From the NCBI GenBank assembly GCA_004151065.3, contig NWUY0300021400.1:12201-32306 (forward strand): DNA of 20,106 nucleotides. The letters run 5' to 3'. Of the stretch, positions 9,828 to 17,765 are shown one piece after another. This stretch comes from Larix sibirica. Its lineage: Eukaryota > Streptophyta > Pinopsida > Pinales > Pinaceae. Position 1 is the stretch's first letter, and the number at the start of each line of letters is the position of its first letter. Below the pieces are notes generated by a model. The model saw only the letters and a program-made list of their open reading frames with translations. It made no database searches and was not told where the DNA came from. A program made the translations under genes and the position numbers.

Positions 9828-10000
9828 ATAATGGAGAACATTAAGCCTTAAAATATGTTTGATCATATCAAATACATGGGCGAATGCCATGGTGACGTCA
9901 CCCAATACCATGTGACTGTAAACCACCAATGGTAAATCCACTAATGACTAAATGCAAGTTAATATAATTACTATTTTATCGAGGCAAGATTAACCCAACA
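9828..10000 (-). repeat. 3' LTR, proximal part (U3 side)
   Basis: This part aligns to 10756-10895. It contains a segment of about 33 bp (near 9875-9907) missing from the sister LTR, at a place where short ATAC(C)ATG repeats would allow deletion. Its end at 10000 (TGTTGGG on the minus strand) abuts the purine tract. Confidence 0.85.
9891..9902. promoter_or_regulatory. ACGT palindrome (bZIP-type site) in LTR U3
   Basis: GGTGACGTCACC is a perfect 12-bp palindrome containing TGACGTCA, the classic plant bZIP (TGA/CRE-like) core. It lies about 35-45 bp upstream, on the minus strand, of a TATA-like TATTTTAA near 9848-9856. Presence of the motif is certain; use is inference. Confidence 0.4.
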
Positions 10001-10011
10001 CCCCCCTCTTT
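10001..10011 (-). promoter_or_regulatory. Polypurine tract
   Basis: On the minus strand AAAGAGGGGGG directly precedes TGTTGGG of the 3' LTR, exactly where plus-strand DNA synthesis is primed in LTR retrotransposons. Confidence 0.8.
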
Positions 10012-10600
10012 AAACTTTACTTGAGGTAAACCCCTACCCCCCTCACAATTTGTAATCGAGTATCATAATTAGACCATGCCCCTCTTAATTATATCATCTA
10101 GGTCTACATCTAGACCTTACATTGATGAACCAACAAACACGGATACATGTCTAAATAAGACTTACAACCATATGTCCATTTACATATGTCGTTAAGTTCA
10201 ACTCGATAAAATTTGTTACAATCATATGCCCGAGCCTGTGATGCTATGAAACATCACCTTATTTCATTGTCCACATTCCTCCTACTCCAACTATAATTAC
10301 ATAAACCAAGTATATTTAAGTAAAGTACTTATCTTACCATTGTATGCCTTAGCAAATGAAGCTTGAAGCATCTACTTAATTCTCTACCTACATCTCTCTT
10401 TGCTCCAAATACAATGAGCCAAATCAAGCACTCCTTAACTAAGTACTTTTTCATCGGCTATCCTCTATGTGCTTTTTCTACCCATGCTACCAATGCTTCA
10501 CATGAATGCATCTTCATCAAATCCAATGATCCAGAGCTTGACTTCTCTCATGAGAGAGATTTATTTGCCTAAACATGGGTATGATACTACGTTAAAAAAC
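10001..10600 (-). other. Internal region of the LTR retrotransposon, non-coding
   Basis: The minus strand begins with a primer-binding-like TAGTATCATACCC (10589-10577), 10 of 13 matches to the usual initiator-methionine-tRNA complement TGGTATCAGAGCC, and ends with the purine tract AAAGAGGGGGG (10011-10001). No gag or pol frame is visible. A 69-codon plus-strand frame at 10363-10572 is antisense to the element and has no recognisable features. Confidence 0.7.
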
Positions 10601-10895
10601 TGAGCAAAGCGAGAAAATATAACAAATATAAAGCAAGCATGTAAATATACATTGATGATTTATCTTGGAAACCCTTTACTGAGAAATTAATCTTCAAAAT
10701 CTATATTTAATTACCCTTGGCCAATCCAACCAACACTAGCCACCTAAAACACATTACAATGGAGAGCATTAAGCCTTTAAATAGGCTTTATCACATCAAA
10801 TACCATGGGTCCGTAAACCACCAATGGTAAACCCACTAATGACTAAATACAAGTTAATCTAATTACTAATTTATCGAGTCAAGATTAACCCAACA
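10601..10895 (-). repeat. 5' LTR (uninterrupted copy)
   Basis: This 295-bp copy starts TGTTGGGTTAATCTTG at 10895 and ends GCTCA at 10601. It contains a TATA-like TATTTAAAG near 10775-10783. It is the control that shows where the LINE interrupted the other LTR. Confidence 0.85.
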
Positions 10896-10904
10896 TTTAA
10901 CATG

Positions 10905-10970
10905 TTACTCGTGGGAATTGAGTTTGGGTGAGGAGGATAACACTCCTCCCAACTACTTGAGCTACACCCA
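10905..10970 (-). mobile_element. tRNA-like sequence (SINE head or tRNA relic)
   Basis: Read on the minus strand from 10970, GGGTGTAGCTCAAGTAGTTG matches a tRNA 5' half with its A box (10964-10950), and AACTCAATTCCCAC (about 10924-10911) resembles a decayed B box. The overall length is tRNA-like. It sits within 10 bp of the outer end of the LTR element. It may be the head of a tRNA-derived SINE; no tail was defined. Confidence 0.45.
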
Positions 10971-11663
10971 ATCAAAGACAAAGTAGTTTGACTTGATAAT
11001 ATAAATGTTTAAGTCTTTTCATTTTTATTTTCCCCTCTTCTCTACTTGATAAGTGACTTAACATTGTATTAATAAATTGATCAATACAACTATTGCTTGC
11101 ATGAAACAAGACATTGGGCCTCTTGAATGACATGAACTTGATATCTCTTGAGATATTTTTGAGCATGATTGGGGTTCTAAGCTCCCTTCACTCAAAGCCA
11201 CTTATGAATCAATGCTTCAAACTTGTGCTCGCTAATCTTGTTTAAGAGAATCCTTGTGCACTATTGTTGTGGCAAACCCTGTTGTAGGGCTGAAGTAGGC
11301 AATAATAGAAGCCTTCAATGTAAGTGGGCCCAATATAAAATAAGACATGTTCAAAAAGCTCCAATTATACATCACTAAGATTCAATGAGCATCTTAGCCA
11401 TGCTAAATTGCAAATGGTTTTGTTGAAAACTATCTTTGAAATATAAAAAATTGAAAAGCCTTATGGTAAAATATTGATGGAAAACCTTTAGTAGGTCTCT
11501 TAGAGGGTTGAATGAGCATTTGGGTGGGAATGCTAGGGACATTATGACCAATTTTTTGAAACCCTTTAATCCTCAAAAGCATAAAGCATGACCCAATGCA
11601 ACTAACCATGAAACTCAATCTTTTGACTAGAGTTCACAAAATGGAAGTCCCATAGTGCTCAGT
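10971..11663. other. Spacer without supported genes
   Basis: Short open frames on both strands (for example 10972-11166 and 11430-11618, minus) have no recognisable motifs and ordinary AT-rich composition. Nothing else is seen. Confidence 0.4.
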
Positions 11664-11880
11664 GACAACATGCATTTATCTCTCCCTGCAAGTTTGGATT
11701 TCTCCATGCACAACATTTTTTCACTCTCATTTGCAAGTCTACTATTGTATGTTTCCCTGATGCATTCTCTTCTACCCTGCAAGTCTACTATTTCTTATTC
11801 ACAACGTGCATTTCACTCTTTCCCGCAAGCCTCTTGCATTGTGTTCACAACACACATTTCACTCTTGACTCATTGCATCC
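11664..11880 (+). repeat. Imperfect tandem repeat, about 45 bp, five copies
   Basis: Five diverged units start near 11664, 11709, 11758, 11800 and 11846, each with a core like CACAACRTGCATTTCACTC followed by CCTGCAAGTCT. The plus-strand frame 11655-11930 stays open through all copies and gives a hydrophobic, repetitive 91-residue product, but period and divergence do not prove coding. Confidence 0.65.
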
Positions 11881-12750
11881 TTCCAATATCGATACTTGTT
11901 ATACTCTCATATTTCTTTGATGCTAGGTGAAAGATAAAGCTTAGAGCAAGAGGTAATTGATATAAGGGAGATAAAGCTGACTTTGCCTCCCACATTGCAA
12001 CAAACTAAGTGACTTGCCACTCTAGAGAAATCCTTATAAATCCCTACGAAAGTCTTTTAATGGCTCTTACTTGGCAAAGTGTTTCTATAATATATTTACT
12101 TGTATTAATTTTAATGATTATGGATAACATAAAGAGAAAACACAAATCCACAAATCACTTGGTAACGAAGGGCTTCTATAACGTGTTGATACATATGATT
12201 TCGATAACATGGAATATCGCAAGGAGATAATACAATATGACACAATAGGTACTCCTCCTTCGATGTTGCAATCCTTGAAGTGTGACATGGTATGTGATGA
12301 TTGTGGCAACTATGTCGATGTCAAGCTTAAAGAGTTTATCTAAATGAAAAGAGTTCAACAACATCAATCTCCAATAGCAAGAGTTTACTTGTAAAGAGAA
12401 TTCACAATAATGAGAATTCAAGAATATAACAATCCTTGCTAAAAGTACAAATGACATGGTAAGGGATGGTATGTGATTGTTGACTTGCAAAATTCATGAG
12501 GATGGAGTCTTAGAATGTGAAGGCCCTTCGACATCATTGTTAATCCGGCTCTTCAACAATCCCACGATGGACCTCCATCTTAAATGAAAAATCACATATC
12601 AAAGAATATTTGATATATATCAAATGCACATCAACATCAAACATGGTTTTGTGACAAAGATATGTCGCTGTTAGGAGATTTGCTCTCTATCGACCGTTAC
12701 CACAAGCTAAAAAAATACACCTCTTAGAAGGCAATACAAATAAACAATCA
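11881..12750. other. Spacer without supported genes
   Basis: No recognisable coding or RNA gene. Overlapping short frames on both strands around 12009-12490 look like chance openings. Confidence 0.4.
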
Positions 12751-12784
12751 ACGACGTGAATATCGAAACGACGTGAATATCGAA
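12751..12784. repeat. Perfect 17-bp tandem duplication
   Basis: ACGACGTGAATATCGAA occurs twice back to back (12751-12767 and 12768-12784). It lies about 230 bp upstream of the candidate gene start. Confidence 0.95.
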
Positions 12785-12865
12785 ACTCTACCTTAGACCA
12801 ACTCCAATGCCCTTGACAACTTCAGATAAATTTTCAACTCGCAATCAAACGACACAAAAGTCTCA

Positions 12866-12873
12866 TTCCCGCC
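12866..12873 (+). promoter_or_regulatory. E2F-like site upstream of candidate gene
   Basis: TTCCCGCC matches the E2F consensus core and lies about 140 bp before the ATG at 13010. A single 8-bp match can be chance. If used, it would point to expression in S phase. Confidence 0.25.
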
Positions 12874-13009
12874 AACTAGGCCTCCGTTTAATCAAAATCG
12901 AGGAAATGTCCATGAAAGATACCCTAACTTTATTTGGTCAACTGTATCCTTTACTCAATACTTTTCCCACCGTTTTTAACCCCTTTGGCCTACTTACCAA
13001 GCCAATCCG

Positions 13010-13569
13010 ATGGAAAACCCCAAGCAGAATGCCAGGAAGAAACAGCAACCCTTAATGGTATACAGCAGGAGGAGGAGAAGGAGAATAATTTCACAGGAAG
13101 ATGGAGAATCCCACACAACTGCAAGCAGCAACAATGGCCCTCATCGCACAGAGTCCCTCTCAATGAACGAAAACAATAACAAGGCCATTTCAGTGTACAG
13201 CAGAAGGGGAAGAACAAGAAGGAGAAGAAATAGAAGAAAAACAGATGCACTTGATGTGAAATTTGAAGTTGAAGGCCTGTTTGTTAAGTCCAGCGACAGC
13301 CCAATTGATTTTACAATTGTAACAGAGATGGGTAATGGGAATAACAATAACAACACCGAGATTGAAGCATCGGGCTGCTGTAAAACAGCCAAGAGGAGGC
13401 ACTATGAGCTCAGAAGCATGGTTTCCAGGCGTGTTCAATCCTTACACAGTACAACTGCCGAACAGATTAAGCCAGAGGTTTCCACCATTTCAGTCCTAAC
13501 TCAAGTGCCCACTAACAAGGCTACCCACAGGTTGCAGAGGACTAAAAGTGCTCGGAGGGGACATACAAA
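13010..13569 (+). CDS. Arginine-rich hypothetical protein, first exon
   Basis: I do not recognise this protein. The frame starts at the first in-frame ATG after a stop at 12977-12979, in good context (G at +4), and gives about 186 codons before a plausible donor (AA|GTATGG, GT at 13570-13571). Unspliced, it would stop at 13601-13603. The product is hydrophilic and strongly basic. It has two related motifs, VYSRRRRRR near residue 17 and VYSRRGRTRRRRNRRKT near residue 62, which look like nuclear localisation or nucleic-acid-binding patches. These are followed by a less basic segment (LDVKFEVEGLFVKSSDSPID), an asparagine run near residue 110, then a second basic region (KTAKRRHYELRSMVSRRVQ, HRLQRTKSARRGHTK). 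T-rich DNA after 13570 looks intronic. Codon use and a lack of stops in a decayed neighbourhood favour a real gene. A nuclear protein is inferred; function is unknown. Confidence 0.6.
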
Positions 13570-13989
13570 GTATGGAGTCGTTCCCTGGTTGTTGTTGTTT
13601 TGACTTTTTCTATTTGCCTGTAGGTTTGTGGGAGGGATTGGGTACAGTTTCTGAGCTTGAAATTTTGCTTTTATTAGCTTTCTGCAATTGGGTTTTGTTT
13701 GAATGCTTGTTGTGTTATGCTTTCAATAATCTGGTACAATGGTTTTCGTTTGTACTTTGACTTCAGTGGGATTTCTGCAATTTGGATCCATTGTTTTTGA
13801 ATGAATTGCCAGCATCCATAATTTTCACGCGTTTGCTAATTTTATCTGTTAGCTTAAGTGAGTGAGTTTGGTGCAGTTGGGCATTTCCCTTTATTGCTAT
13901 TCTCTTGTGGTTGGGAAGGAATCAAGAGTTTGGGCTCTTGGAGGAAACAAATAAATGGGTGCTGTTTGTCAATCTAATTTTCGAGTCTT
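13570..13989 (+). other. Probable intron start
   Basis: T-rich, stop-rich DNA follows the donor at 13570. No further feature is supported before the tandem LTR array. Confidence 0.45.
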
Positions 13990-14472
13990 TTTGGGGCGGA
14001 GGTTGCAATTCACATCTTGATATCGAGCCAATAAGGGTGCCTATCATGAAAGGGGGCATGCATTTCAGTAGTAGAACAGTCCACTGGCCGGGGGCAGTTC
14101 CTAGTCTACACTAAGTTTCACCATGGTATCGGAGCCAGGTATTGAGGTTGATTAACTGTGGCTATGAGATAAGAACCAAAGTGTGGCTCGACTGAGGCTG
14201 TTGGAGATAGAAATCCACACCTTGATATCAAATTGGTTAGGATGTTCACCATGAAAAGGGACATATAACTCAATGGCAGAGCTGGCTGCCTTCCAGATGT
14301 AGGTCCTGAATTTGATTCGTTGTTGGCCCAATTTTCAACAGGGTATTAGAGCCGGACGTTGAGGTTGATTGGCGGTGGCTAGGAGGCTCGTGGCAAGGTC
14401 TGGGTTGAAGTGGGTGTTGGAGATAGCAACTGATGCCTTGATATTGAACCAATAAGAGTGCATGTCATGAAA

Positions 14473-14546
14473 GGAAGCATATAGCTCAGTGGTAGAACAG
14501 CCCACTGGTTGGGGGTAGGTCTTGGATTCGATTCCTCACTTGTCCA
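14473..14546 (+). ncRNA. tRNA-like module inside LTR unit 3 (Pol III A and B boxes)
   Basis: This 74-nt block has tRNA length and spacing. The A box TAGCTCAGTGGTAGAAC is at 14482-14498 and the B box GGATTCGATTCC at 14524-14535. Unit 4 keeps TAGCTCAGTGATAGAGC (14707-14723) but a poor B box; units 1 and 2 are more decayed. The 5' half resembles plant tRNA-Cys or tRNA-Ala, and the acceptor stem is poorly paired, so a working tRNA is unlikely. A Pol III promoter role is inference. Confidence 0.55.
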
Positions 14547-14625
14547 GTTTTCAACATGGTATTATTAGACCCAGGTCTTGAGGTTGATTGGTGGTGGCTA
14601 GGATGCCTTAGCCAAAGTGTGGTTT

Positions 14626-14639
14626 AAGGGGTGGGGGGA
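14626..14639 (+). promoter_or_regulatory. Polypurine tract before LTR unit 4
   Basis: AAGGGGTGGGGGGA directly precedes TGTCGGAG at 14640, the position expected for a plus-strand primer. The tracts before units 2 and 3 are weaker. Confidence 0.5.
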
Positions 14640-14778
14640 TGTCGGAGATATCATTTCATACAATGGTATTGAAACGGTAAGGGTGCCTACCATGAAAGGG
14701 GGCATGTAGCTCAGTGATAGAGCAATCTGGCCAGGGGCAGGTCTTGTGCTTGGTTACTAGCCTGTCCAATTTTCAACA

Positions 14779-15772
14779 TTGTTGTCTTGCAAGATTAGTT
14801 CCCCCATTTGCATATACTCCCTTTTCTTTGAATTTTGGCTTTCATAAGGTTTCTGTAATTGGATGCATTCCAGTTTGCCTTTAATTATATTTATTGTCTT
14901 GAAAGAGGGGGTGTGGTGTAATGATCATTGTCCATTTGTTGGCGGATTGAATGTGTAAAATCTTGTGTATGTTAAGGAGGACAAGGTTGTTGCAGTTTGG
15001 CGACTTGTATTCATAAAACTTCTGTCTTCCAGTTTTTTGTGTTTTTCATCCTTTAAAATTCAAGTCTGCTGCAGTTGATCATATTTTATTTCTGTAAACT
15101 TTTGGTCTTCAAATTGTTTTTGTTGCGTGAAAGACAATTATGAGCTGTTTGGTGCATGATCCACGTTTACTAAATTCTGCGCTTCATTCTGTTTCTTGAT
15201 TATCTCGACAAGGAGGAATTGACTTTGGTGCGATCGGGAACTGATGCTACTAATTTGTGAGATAATGGGCACTCACTGTGCTGAGTAGTAATTTAGTATG
15301 AATATGATGTGATATCAGCTCACTTGGATATTACAGATTGCTTCAAAGAGGGCACTGAGACATCAGTTGAGCTGTTGAACAGGTTCTTGGGCACCATAGC
15401 TTCAGTGTATACTGTATTCTTCATAGAAATGTTGATTTGGAATTAGTAGATATATTCGAATTTAGGAATTCTTAGACCCTTTCCTTCAATGTATGTTTCA
15501 GTGTCTAATCAGAGTATCTTAGGTAGCCAGTGGATGTTCAAATGGTCCTGTTAGAGGGACATTAGACAGACCTAGTCTAGATAGGGTTTTTTAAGCTTGT
15601 GAAGGTAGGGCCCCAGGGGAGGCTGATGATCAAAGTGAGAAGACTGATGTCCTTTTTGGTCATCTCAACCGCGTGGAATAACTTTGTTCAGAGATATTCT
15701 GCTTTATACTTCGAATCACTCTTGTAGTTGTTTTTTGTTTTAATTTGAGTGATTTTAAGTTGTGTCATACAG
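14779..15772 (+). other. Probable intronic DNA
   Basis: T-rich DNA without a recognised gene. One possible exon-like segment follows an acceptor (ATTACAG, then CFKEGTETSVELLNR from about 15337), but its phase does not fit the 13010 exon and it is not annotated as coding. Confidence 0.35.
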
Positions 15773-15823
15773 ATTGCGCAGCAGTTGTTTATATTATATC
15801 ATTCAGGGATTGTTTATTTCAAG
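15773..15823 (+). other. Candidate 51-bp internal exon
   Basis: An acceptor (CATACAG) at 15766-15772 and a donor (CAAG|GTAATG) at 15823/15824 bound a 51-bp segment. Joined to the exon ending at 13569 the phase fits without a stop, and it would leave phase 2 for the next exon. No protein similarity supports it. Confidence 0.25.
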
Positions 15824-15898
15824 GTAATGATCCCATGTACAGTCTCTTAGCCTTGTATATTTCCATCCATGTTGTGTTTTTTAGTAAATTTTTTTCAG

Positions 15899-16071
15899 AT
15901 GGGGAAATTCCAAACAGTTGGTTAAACAGGGAAACGCTGTGGAGGGGGGTATACAAACCTAGCATGAAGAACATTGCAAAAAATCATTGTTATTTCAACA
16001 GGCAAGTAATATACAGGGCAATGAGAGAAGCATCAGGGCTATTATTGTCTGAATTTTTCCTGCCCAAGTAG
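15899..16071 (+). other. Candidate 3' exon
   Basis: A strong acceptor (AAATTTTTTTCAG) ends at 15898. One frame after it is open to TAG at 16069-16071 and reads EIPNSWLNRETLWRGVYKP and then RQVIYRAMREASGLLLSEFF, a coding-like sequence I do not recognise. The phase implied by the exon at 15773-15823 would instead stop at 15960-15962. So either the gene model differs or this belongs to another transcript. Confidence 0.35.
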
Positions 16072-16864
16072 GCCCCAAAGCAATTTCCTCATTTGATTTC
16101 TCCCCAGCCATTGTAATTCTTCTATTCCTTATCTGCTCACCCTCAACCGCTATGGGAATCCACATTTATGATTCTACTATTGTTAGATGGTTTGAGGCAC
16201 TACAACTAGTCTTATATGAGTCAGATTTGTCTGTCTAAGTTTGCAGGGTCATAGAGGAATGCAGAAGTGGACAAACTTATGAGTTGTGGCAAGTTGCAGA
16301 GCTGTAAAGACCTTGCAAGAAATCGTGCAGGAAAATGTTCTAATGCTGTAATGTTGTGAGTACGATGAAGACATTGCAGGAATGTTTCGATAACAGGTTG
16401 TTGCTTGTAGAAATTTGCTGATCCTGTTGTTGCTTGTAGAAATTTGCTGATCCTGTTGGTGTGTAGGGTTGTCAGTTCAAGGAGACCTTGCAATTGGAAG
16501 TGTTGGGATTCATGGAAACACTGCAATGCTTGTTTCTAAACTGCAGAATCCACCAGCTAAAATTGTGGTGTTGTGGAATCTTAAAGAGGCAAACTTGTAG
16601 AACATAATAGAGGCCAGTTGTGGAAACCCCAAGAGTGATGTAGCTGATGCACGCAGGTCTTTATTGTTTGTTCAGAATGCAAGGCTGACAAGTTTCAATC
16701 CGCAATACTAGGGAGTTCCCAATATCACCAAGTTAGAAGATGAAGTGTAAGTTGAGTCCGTTGTGGATTGAAGTCTCCATTAATTTTTTTATTGCGTATA
16801 TTAGTTAAGCTAGTACCCAACAGTTTTGGGTAGAGACTATTGTATCAATGTATCTTGATCTTAT
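16072..16864. other. Spacer, possible 3' untranslated or non-coding DNA
   Basis: No frame is supported. GTTGTGG and TTGCAG words recur many times between 16270 and 16560, suggesting an old simple-repeat origin, and one clear tandem duplication is annotated separately. Confidence 0.4.
16397..16454. repeat. Perfect 29-bp tandem duplication
   Basis: The unit starting GTTGTTGCTTGTAGAAATTT at 16397 is repeated from 16426 without change. Confidence 0.95.
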
Positions 16865-17182
16865 TGTTGACAATAGTTGTGATTGATGTCAAAGCCCCAA
16901 ATGATAAGAGCAGAATAAGGATTGATTGAAGAGCATGATCAGGTTTGGAGACAGTCCATACACATTCCAAGTAAATCTTGTGACTGTGTGAAACCTTGAA
17001 GAAGCCTTGAAATAACTTACAGAAGTATTGAAGAAGAAAAACCTTATGATGGCCATACAAAATAATTTTAGTAAAAAGAAAAGTTATTATTAAAATGTTA
17101 AGTCGGCCATACAAAATATATTTTAAGAAAAAATATTTTTAAGTGAAGGTCGGCCCTAATGTAAAGTTATAACAAAGGTGGA

Positions 17183-17196
17183 TATATATAAATAAG
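17183..17196 (+). promoter_or_regulatory. TATA box of the solo LTR
   Basis: TATATATAAATAAG lies about 320 bp into the LTR, a normal U3 position. It would start transcripts toward higher coordinates. Confidence 0.6.
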
Positions 17197-17518
17197 AAAA
17201 GGTCGCACCTCATTTTAGTTAAAAGGTGAAGTGGGTGAAAAAATGGAAAATACATGCAATTAAAAAGGATGGATTGGGGATAACAGGAAGCGAAGGTACA
17301 CCAATAAAGAAGGTGGAGAGATCAATTACTTGTTGGTCCAAGGCAAGAAGAGGAGCTAGAGAATATATTTTGGGCTTTATCTCTTCTCTCTATTGTAGAC
17401 AAAGAAAACTATTTTATTCAGAGTGATTGAAGGATTGAAGCAGAGATTTAGTGGGCAGAAGATATTCAGAAGCTAAACAGTGAGGCAGACATCGCTTGTG
17501 GCAGCACTATTCGTGAGT

Positions 17519-17765
17519 TGAGAAGTTCAAGCAGTGATAAATCATTGCTTGTGGGTTGAGAAATTAAGTAGTGAGAAATCATTGCCTGTGGGCCAAGAAG
17601 TTTAAGCAGTGAGAAATCATTGCTTGTGGGCTGAGAAGTTTAAGCAGCAAGAAATCATTGCTTGTGGGCTGAGAAGTTTAAGCAGTGAGAAATCATTGCT
17701 TGTGGGCTAATAAGTTTAAGCAGTGAGAAATCATTGCTTGTGTGTTAAGAAGAATAAGCAGTGGG
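17519..17765 (+). repeat. 38-bp minisatellite, about 6.5 copies, inside the solo LTR
   Basis: Units start near 17519, 17557, 17594, 17632, 17670, 17708 and 17746, spaced 38 bp (once 37). The unit reads TGAGAAGTTTAAGCAGTGAG then AAATCATTGCTTGTGGG. Middle copies are nearly identical and outer copies are diverged, the usual pattern of an array that grows from the centre. Confidence 0.95.

Larger units (their letters stand above)
5786..10895 (-). mobile_element. Small non-autonomous LTR retrotransposon, interrupted by a LINE
   Basis: On the minus strand the order is: 5' LTR (10895 down to 10601), a primer-binding-like site, about 600 bp internal DNA, a purine tract (10011-10001) and 3' LTR (10000-9828 plus 5935-5786 once the LINE is removed). 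Both LTRs start TGTTGGGTTAATCTTG and are collinear throughout, with roughly 10-15% differences by eye and a 33-bp gap in the 5' copy. The internal region has no coding, so the element must depend on proteins from elsewhere, as TRIM or LARD-type elements do. Without the LINE it is about 1.2 kb. TTTAA follows the 5' LTR and recurs at 5762-5766 and 5775-5779 beyond the 3' LTR, so a 5-bp target duplication is possible, but the low end is ambiguous. High LTR divergence implies an old insertion. Confidence 0.8.
13990..14778 (+). mobile_element. Tandem array of a miniature LTR element with tRNA-like LTRs
   Basis: Four LTR-like units lie at about 13990-14123, 14199-14340, 14415-14556 and 14640-14778 (134-142 bp). 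Units 2-4 begin TGTTGGAGATA or TGTCGGAGATA, and all end TTTCAACA or a close variant. After each of units 1-3 comes a primer-binding-like sequence (TGGTATCGGAGCC at 14124, GGGTATTAGAGCC at 14341, TGGTAT...TTAGACCC at 14557), then GTTGAGGTTGATT-type internal DNA, a G-rich purine tract, and the next unit. Internal segments are 75, 74 and 83 bp. So the order is LTR-int-LTR-int-LTR-int-LTR, the pattern of a TRIM (terminal-repeat retrotransposon in miniature) made tandem by recombination between LTRs. Each unit also carries a tRNA-like block. No protein is encoded. An alternative reading is a tandem tRNA-derived SINE; the paired ends, primer site and purine tract favour the LTR view. Confidence 0.7.

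Noticed and set aside
9539-9841. A reverse transcriptase start codon at 9841
   Set aside because: The first ten or so codons are host LTR DNA and target duplication beyond the LINE end at 9812; the domain simply starts truncated.
12990-13438. Open frames on the minus strand opposite the arginine-rich exon (12990-13250, 13141-13392, 13190-13438)
   Set aside because: They are antisense shadows of a purine-rich coding strand and give leucine-, serine- and cysteine-rich low-complexity products.
14473-14546. Functional tRNA gene
   Set aside because: The acceptor stem pairs poorly, no plausible anticodon loop could be set, and the block recurs in four decayed tandem units; it is a tRNA-derived element module.
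15337-15382. Exon with CFKEGTETSVELLNR between an acceptor and a weak donor
   Set aside because: Its phase does not join the 13010-13569 exon without a stop, and the donor (AG|GTTCTT) is poor.
17519-17765. CRISPR-like array (regular 38-bp spacing)
   Set aside because: Units are directly adjacent with no variable spacers, and the setting is a plant LTR. It is a minisatellite.
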